22,794 nt of DNA from a virus. Made by a program: the position numbers and the translations under genes. The notes under the pieces were generated by a model, which was given only the letters and a program-made list of their open reading frames with translations, had not been told where the DNA came from and did no database searches. The DNA lies in the IMG/VR virus record IMGVR_UViG_3300042868_005854, positions 1 to 22,794 of that record. One strand, written 5' to 3'. The first letter of the stretch is position 1; each line of letters begins with the position of its first letter. Shown piece after piece: positions 19,552 to 22,794 of the stretch.

Positions 19552-20598
19552 TTATTTGGCGTACCAAACAGCTAATCCATCTGCATCTTCAGATACAAAC
19601 GCGGTAACGTCGCTTAGCAGCACTATTACCAATTGTGTTGCGTTGTTACCTTTTGCAGTTTTACCTGTATATACATCATCAGCTCCAAGTATCCTGAACT
19701 TAGTTAACGCTGTAACAAATTCTTCGATCGTGTAATCCGCTGCGCTACAACGTTGTACAAACGTATCAAAATCAGTGTATTTACGTGCAGCATCTTCTTC
19801 AGCATCCATAGCGAAGTTTTGTTTTGTCGAGCCAACACCGATAGTGAGTATTTGCAATGTTCCGCTACGCAAACTCAACCCACTAACAGCCTGCGTTTGT
19901 TTCTTTAAAGAGCTAGGCACACGTTTAAATGCAACAATATTGCGTACAGCACGGCCTAAAAACTTAGTGTCATTTAAGTCTTCAGAATCCACCGGCACAA
20001 CAACAAAGTTACTATTGCGGTAACCACCAACCATCGCACCGACGAACGCCGCTGCGCGTGGCATATGTTTAGACCACATAGCCAACGATCCAGCATATAA
20101 AGTACTGTCGCTTTGCAATACACCATAATGATTCAGAATCATATCATATAGTTTCGCACCATATCCTTTACCACGATACTCTGTAGCTACTTCACTAAAA
20201 CCAATCTTCGGAGCATCTATACCATATATGGTCTTAAGACTATATGGCCAATCCGCTATTTCAGACTCAATGATACCGATAGCCGCTTCAGCCATTGGTA
20301 CCGCCGGATCAGTAGTAACCAATAAGTGATGCATTAAATCCGTGCCCTCGTAACGCAACAATACCAAATCACCTGACGTTGCAATTGCTTCACGTCGCAG
20401 ACGTTTACGCATGTCTTCTGGCATTGTTTCTTTGGTCCATTGATCATCGAACAATGTACCCGGCCATGGTATAAAACGATTCCAATTCACCCCGCCGCCG
20501 CGACGCTTGAATAAATCGTCCATGATATCCAAGCTAGTGTTGCGCGATGCATGGCCACGTTCGATAGATATTTCCTTGAGTATATCGGATAATTGCAT
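19552..20598 (-). CDS. GNAT-type acetyltransferase with extra domains
   Basis: 348 residues, about twice a bare GNAT domain. The acetyl-CoA binding loop is RGKGYGAK (142-149) after FSEVATEY, followed by YDMILNHYGVLQSDSTLY, as in GNAT motif A and B. The first 60 residues begin MQLSDILKEI and include the Gly/Trp-rich KRRGGGVNWNRFIPWPG; this opening occurs in other phage enzymes. Residues 190-348 are a separate mixed domain without a name. GNAT enzymes acetylate amines; the target may be a host protein. An octamer, a palindrome and an AAAAGGG site precede the start. Confidence 0.82.
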   Translation of the reverse strand: MQLSDILKEISIERGHASRNTSLDIMDDLFKRRGGGVNWNRFIPWPGTLFDDQWTKETMPEDMRKRLRREAIATSGDLVLLRYEGTDLMHHLLVTTDPAVPMAEAAIGIIESEIADWPYSLKTIYGIDAPKIGFSEVATEYRGKGYGAKLYDMILNHYGVLQSDSTLYAGSLAMWSKHMPRAAAFVGAMVGGYRNSNFVVVPVDSEDLNDTKFLGRAVRNIVAFKRVPSSLKKQTQAVSGLSLRSGTLQILTIGVGSTKQNFAMDAEEDAARKYTDFDTFVQRCSAADYTIEEFVTALTKFRILGADDVYTGKTAKGNNATQLVIVLLSDVTAFVSEDADGLAVWYAK

Positions 20599-20616
20599 AT
20601 GCCCTTTTATTTATTA

Positions 20617-20624
20617 ATAAATAT
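20617..20624 (-). promoter_or_regulatory. Putative late promoter octamer ATATTTAT (before acetyltransferase)
   Basis: Lies 18 bases before the ATG at 20598, within the 16-base palindrome TATTTATTAATAAATA. A second palindrome ACTATATAGT is at 20633-20642. CATAT at the front can pair with ATATG at the start codon (5 bp), too short to claim a hairpin. Confidence 0.6.
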
Positions 20625-20668
20625 GTTGTTTTACTATATAGTTTACCGAATCATGCTGGTATCGAACA

Positions 20669-20896
20669 TTATCCGCGACGCCCATAAAAACGAGCCTTAA
20701 ACCCAGGTGAACTCAAATACGCAATAGCGCTAATAGCCAATAGTATCCAAATAAACATCCACCCTATTCCTGGTATCCAAAGCACTCCAAAGCCATTGGT
20801 TGAATCGGGGTCTTTAGGGTCATGTGTCGCGCGAATAATACTGTAAGCCATGATCCAATGCGTAACCGCAAGTGTTATTAAAAGTGTAAGTGTCAT
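20669..20896 (-). CDS. Small membrane protein, two helices (75 aa)
   Basis: Helices at about 3-20 (LTLLITLAVTHWIMAYSI) and 41-63 (IPGIGWMFIWILLAISAIAY), separated by a polar loop with HDPKDPDSTNG, and a basic C-terminus. The leader repeats ACACAATAC three times before the ATG and has no Shine-Dalgarno site. Function unknown. Confidence 0.72.
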   Translation of the reverse strand: MTLTLLITLAVTHWIMAYSIIRATHDPKDPDSTNGFGVLWIPGIGWMFIWILLAISAIAYLSSPGFKARFYGRRG

Positions 20897-21094
20897 ATTG
20901 TGTATTGTGTGTATTGTGTTATCTGTTTGTTATATATGCAAATTGTTTAGTATGATAGGCCACTAGGGTGGTCGGCACTGCCGAATCTTTACAAACCGGT
21001 GGTCTATAGCAAAAAAGCGTTGTTCACGAGAGAAACAGGTATAGCAGGCCCATAAAACCGGTATCCCCTGGTATATTAAGGATAACCGGTATAT

Positions 21095-21108
21095 CCCCAT
21101 ATATGGGG
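21095..21108. repeat. 14-base perfect palindrome CCCCATATATGGGG
   Basis: Perfect two-fold symmetry, typical of an operator. It is followed on the plus strand by four G-runs (21105-21139) with loops of 4 to 8 bases, which could form a quadruplex. Confidence 0.5.
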
Positions 21109-21141
21109 TGGTTTTGGGCTGCTTTTGGGGGTTATGGGGCT

Positions 21142-21169
21142 GTATATCCGGGTATGTCCGGGTATGCCC
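21142..21169. repeat. Tandem decamer GTATRTCCGG
   Basis: GTATATCCGG, GTATGTCCGG and GTATGCCC follow each other without gaps. Related GGTATATCC-like segments occur at about 21059 and 21087. It may be a multi-site binding array. Confidence 0.5.
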
Positions 21170-21178
21170 TATTATAGG

Positions 21179-21382
21179 CTATTTCTGTATACCATGCTGT
21201 GCATTAGCCTCTCTATATATATAGCGCCAATATGCATTGAAGTCCATGTCTCTATCTGGATATACGCTGTATGCAATGCGTGGACTGTGACGTCCTTTTG
21301 GTTTGTTCCATGGACGCTTGCGTCGCTCTAGGGGAAGTGCTATGTTGCGCTTATATATGCGCGTTATATATGCTAATATCAT
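21179..21382 (-). CDS. Small basic hypothetical protein (67 aa)
   Basis: Begins MILAYITRIYKRNIALPLER, with a basic middle (RKRPWNKPKGR) and C-terminal Tyr/Trp-rich part. Not recognised. It starts in the AACACAATG context shared with neighbouring genes. Its codon use includes AGG-type clusters (TATATATAG), so it is less certain than its neighbours. Confidence 0.55.
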   Translation of the reverse strand: MILAYITRIYKRNIALPLERRKRPWNKPKGRHSPRIAYSVYPDRDMDFNAYWRYIYREANAQHGIQK

Positions 21383-21433
21383 TGTGTTATGCTATTTCTT
21401 ATTATTGCTAGGGCCGTACATCTTTCGAATGCC

Positions 21434-21486
21434 GGGGATCGACCCAATCGCCGATCCCCAATCATCGATAAGATAAGATAAGATAA
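21434..21486. repeat. 8-bp hairpin and GATAA tandem repeat
   Basis: GGGGATCG (21434-21441) is inverted as CGATCCCC (21452-21459) around a 10-base loop. It is followed by four GATAA units (21467-21486). No gene overlaps it. Confidence 0.55.
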
Positions 21487-21505
21487 AAACGGGCACCGCT
21501 GTGCC
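21485..21505 (-). terminator. Rho-independent terminator after the metalloprotease gene
   Basis: Sense strand GGCAC-AGCG-GTGCC, then CG and TTTTT. It starts 2 bases after the stop codon. The compact GC stem and T-run are the clearest terminator in the window. Confidence 0.75.
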
Positions 21506-21507
21506 AT

Positions 21508-21927
21508 TTACTTGCGCAAATGGATCTTCTTATAGCATTCCCATATGTGCTTATAATAGATCTCATTTGCGCGTGCATGTACCTCATATGGGTTATCTGT
21601 ATACCCAAACACTTTAGCGTATCGACGGTATCTGGTCTTTACGGGTTGAATGCTATGCGTATATTCATGCACGAATGTCTTTATAAATTGCTTTACTGTC
21701 TTGCAAGTATTGATGTTGATATATATACGATGCGACTCTTGCAGATACCAACCATATAGGTTATTATCAAAATCATCTTCATCTTCTGGATCAACTACTC
21801 TTACCGTTAACGTATTAGGATGCCTACGATTCTCACCAAAGTAAAGCATACACCATGCCTTACAAAAGTTAATAAGGCTACGGCGCTCCTTCGTTGTTAA
21901 CAGTCTATTGTTTGTTCTTAGGTTCAT
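21508..21927 (-). CDS. Zinc metalloprotease-like protein (HEYTH)
   Basis: 139 residues. FVHEYTHSIQP (85-95) holds the HExxH zinc motif with H87, E88 and H91. NPYEVHARANE (112-122) downstream likely gives the third ligand, as in SprT-like and other gluzincin-type phage peptidases. The first 60 residues are an alpha-beta lead with an acidic loop. A small peptidase could process virion or host proteins; the substrate is not known. It is followed by a clear terminator, so it ends its unit. Confidence 0.8.
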   Translation of the reverse strand: MNLRTNNRLLTTKERRSLINFCKAWCMLYFGENRRHPNTLTVRVVDPEDEDDFDNNLYGWYLQESHRIYININTCKTVKQFIKTFVHEYTHSIQPVKTRYRRYAKVFGYTDNPYEVHARANEIYYKHIWECYKKIHLRK

Positions 21928-21930
21928 ATA

Positions 21931-22161
21931 CTAGTATTGTGCTGTTTGATCGGTCCAACTAAAGCCGCATAAGTTACGTGTCCAATATACTGCTACCGTT
22001 TGGGTTACTGGCTCACCATTCTTATCCTTACGCGTATTGCCGGCATCATCTTTAACATATTGGTTAAACCGTACGGTACTATCATCTTTCCACGTTACCG
22101 AATCGGCTGGTATCTCTATAGGCTCGGCTCGGGCCGGTAACCATATTAAGTATGACTTCAT
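21931..22161 (-). CDS. Hypothetical protein (76 aa)
   Basis: Beta-rich (MKSYLIWLPARAEPIEIPAD, then STVRFNQYVKDDAGN and TQTVAVYWTRNLCGFSW), like a small barrel. Not recognised. The start overlaps the upstream stop as ATGA, and the stop lies 3 bases before the metalloprotease start. Confidence 0.68.
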   Translation of the reverse strand: MKSYLIWLPARAEPIEIPADSVTWKDDSTVRFNQYVKDDAGNTRKDKNGEPVTQTVAVYWTRNLCGFSWTDQTAQY

Positions 22162-22427
22162 GCTCCGGCGAACTTATAAGTTCGGAATACTTTGTCGAAC
22201 TTAACGGCATGGAAACACCAATTACGTTGTTCGCCGGTTCGAAGATTGATACCCGGCGTACCAAAGGTATAATCAAACCCGGCAATGTCAGATTCGCCTT
22301 CTGACCATGTACCGAATTCCGGCATACGATCGAATTGAATAACATCTCCTACTTGCAATGTTTGGGGATGCTTACTATAGCCATCCGCAGCTGCTACTTC
22401 TCGTAAAATCAATTTAACCTGTTTCAT
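22158..22427 (-). CDS. Hypothetical protein (89 aa)
   Basis: Beta-rich with VGDVIQFDRMPEFGTWSEGE and a C-terminal CFHAVKFDKVFRTYKF. Not recognised. The overlap with the next gene as ATGA suggests they work or are made together. Confidence 0.68.
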   Translation of the reverse strand: MKQVKLILREVAAADGYSKHPQTLQVGDVIQFDRMPEFGTWSEGESDIAGFDYTFGTPGINLRTGEQRNWCFHAVKFDKVFRTYKFAGA

Positions 22428-22439
22428 ATTTTTTTAGTA

Positions 22440-22553
22440 TTAGTGTCCAACAATATTTGAAATCCAACATATGGCATATATGCCACCTATAACCATTACG
22501 GCTAATGCTATAAAGCTAATTAGCTCTCTACCTTCTTCCTTATTCAAGTTCAT
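22440..22553 (-). CDS. Very small membrane peptide (37 aa)
   Basis: MNLNKEEGRELIS is followed by one membrane helix (FIALAVMVIGGIYAICWISN). The start is one base after the upstream stop (TGATATG), which suggests coupling. No site sequence is visible. The composition fits a real single-span peptide. Confidence 0.6.
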   Translation of the reverse strand: MNLNKEEGRELISFIALAVMVIGGIYAICWISNIVGH

Positions 22554-22554
22554 A

Positions 22555-22794
22555 TCAATAATCTGGGTTACCAATGTAATACAACTCTTCGTTCGAAACA
22601 ACTTGGGTGGTTATCATGCTCTCTATATATCGCATCATCGCCGGATCAATTACACGCTTCAGGCTCTTTACTGATACATAGTCCGGAAACCGTTCTCCTT
22701 TAAAACCAATCACAAAGTTAATACTTTCTACGGATTGCTTTGCAGCTTCGGCTTCTGGTGTCTCAATACCGTCTAACAACTCAATAACGGCATC
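22555..22794 (-). CDS. Hypothetical protein, 5' end outside the window
   Basis: The frame is open to the right edge (DAVIELLDGIETPEAEAAKQ at the edge), so the true start probably lies beyond it. Visible parts: IGFKGERFPDYVSVKSLKR and a C-terminal VVSNEELYYIGNPDY. Not recognised. Confidence 0.65.
   Translation of the reverse strand, partial: DAVIELLDGIETPEAEAAKQSVESINFVIGFKGERFPDYVSVKSLKRVIDPAMMRYIESMITTQVVSNEELYYIGNPDY

Larger units (their letters stand above)
20897..21178. other. Repeat-rich intergenic region (282 bases)
   Basis: No gene seen. It contains three TATTGTGT repeats (20896-20919), a palindrome TCGGCA-C-TGCCGA (20972-20984), several ACCGGTAT segments, the palindrome CCCCATATATGGGG and a tandem decamer. 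The G content of the plus strand around 21105-21139 is far above the rest of the window. Probably a regulatory region for the leftward gene. Confidence 0.6.

Noticed and set aside
21421-21460. tRNA-like look (TTCGAAT followed by a GC stem)
   Set aside because: No acceptor stem, anticodon arm or D arm can be placed around it; it is better read as a simple hairpin.

Overview
The window looks like a piece of a large lytic phage genome with a contractile, T4-like tail. Every gene I accept lies on the minus strand, so transcription runs from high to low coordinates. The T4-like part is recognisable by family: a gp55-type late sigma factor, a gp5-like baseplate hub OB-fold protein, a gp25-like baseplate wedge protein and the start of a gp6-like wedge protein. 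Several small proteins point to a Bacteroidota host: a histone H1/Hc1-like protein, a DUF4494-like protein, and a small protein with the segment EGAEWQAKRMYSEE. The base composition is AT-rich and many genes start without a Shine-Dalgarno sequence, which fits that host. The host assignment is inference.

Layout from right to left (direction of transcription). 22.8-20.6 kb: small unknown genes, two small membrane proteins, an HEYTH metalloprotease with a textbook terminator, and a repeat-rich, G-rich intergenic stretch. 20.6-15.7 kb: a long GNAT-type acetyltransferase and many small accessory genes (DUF1523-like, lipoprotein, membrane peptide, helical phage protein). 15.6-15.2 kb: a 53-aa gene and an AT-rich intergenic region with direct repeats and hairpins. 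15.2-8.7 kb: a dense run of small genes, many overlapping by 1 to about 45 bases, including a CYTH/triphosphate tunnel enzyme, the Hc1-like protein, a coiled-coil membrane protein, a methyltransferase and a small basic protein. 8.5-3.2 kb: UV damage endonuclease UvsE, a four-helix membrane coiled-coil protein, a ClpP-like protease, an HD hydrolase and the late sigma factor. 3.2-0 kb: baseplate genes.

Two promoter-like sequence families stand out. One (six copies) has the core TAGGATTCGTACGA followed by ACTTATTATTAAGT and a purine-rich leader; it lies at transcription-unit starts and is probably an early or middle promoter. The other is the octamer ATATTTAT on the sense strand, placed 14-31 bases before nine start codons, several of them followed by an AAAGG ribosome-binding site; it is probably the late promoter read by the gp55-like sigma.

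The most interesting observation joins these. At two genes (starts at 3182 and 15919), and possibly a third (12431), the octamer sits inside or at the edge of an inverted repeat whose downstream arm holds the ribosome-binding site or start codon. Read-through RNA would fold and hide the start, while RNA started at the octamer would lack the upstream arm and be translatable. T4 uses this logic at gene e. Here it may be a repeated device for switching translation with promoter choice.

Five genes shorter than about 60 codons were found by hand (7334-7504, 12285-12431, 15460-15621, 17463-17600, 22440-22553). No tRNA, rRNA, CRISPR, integrase or transposon was seen.
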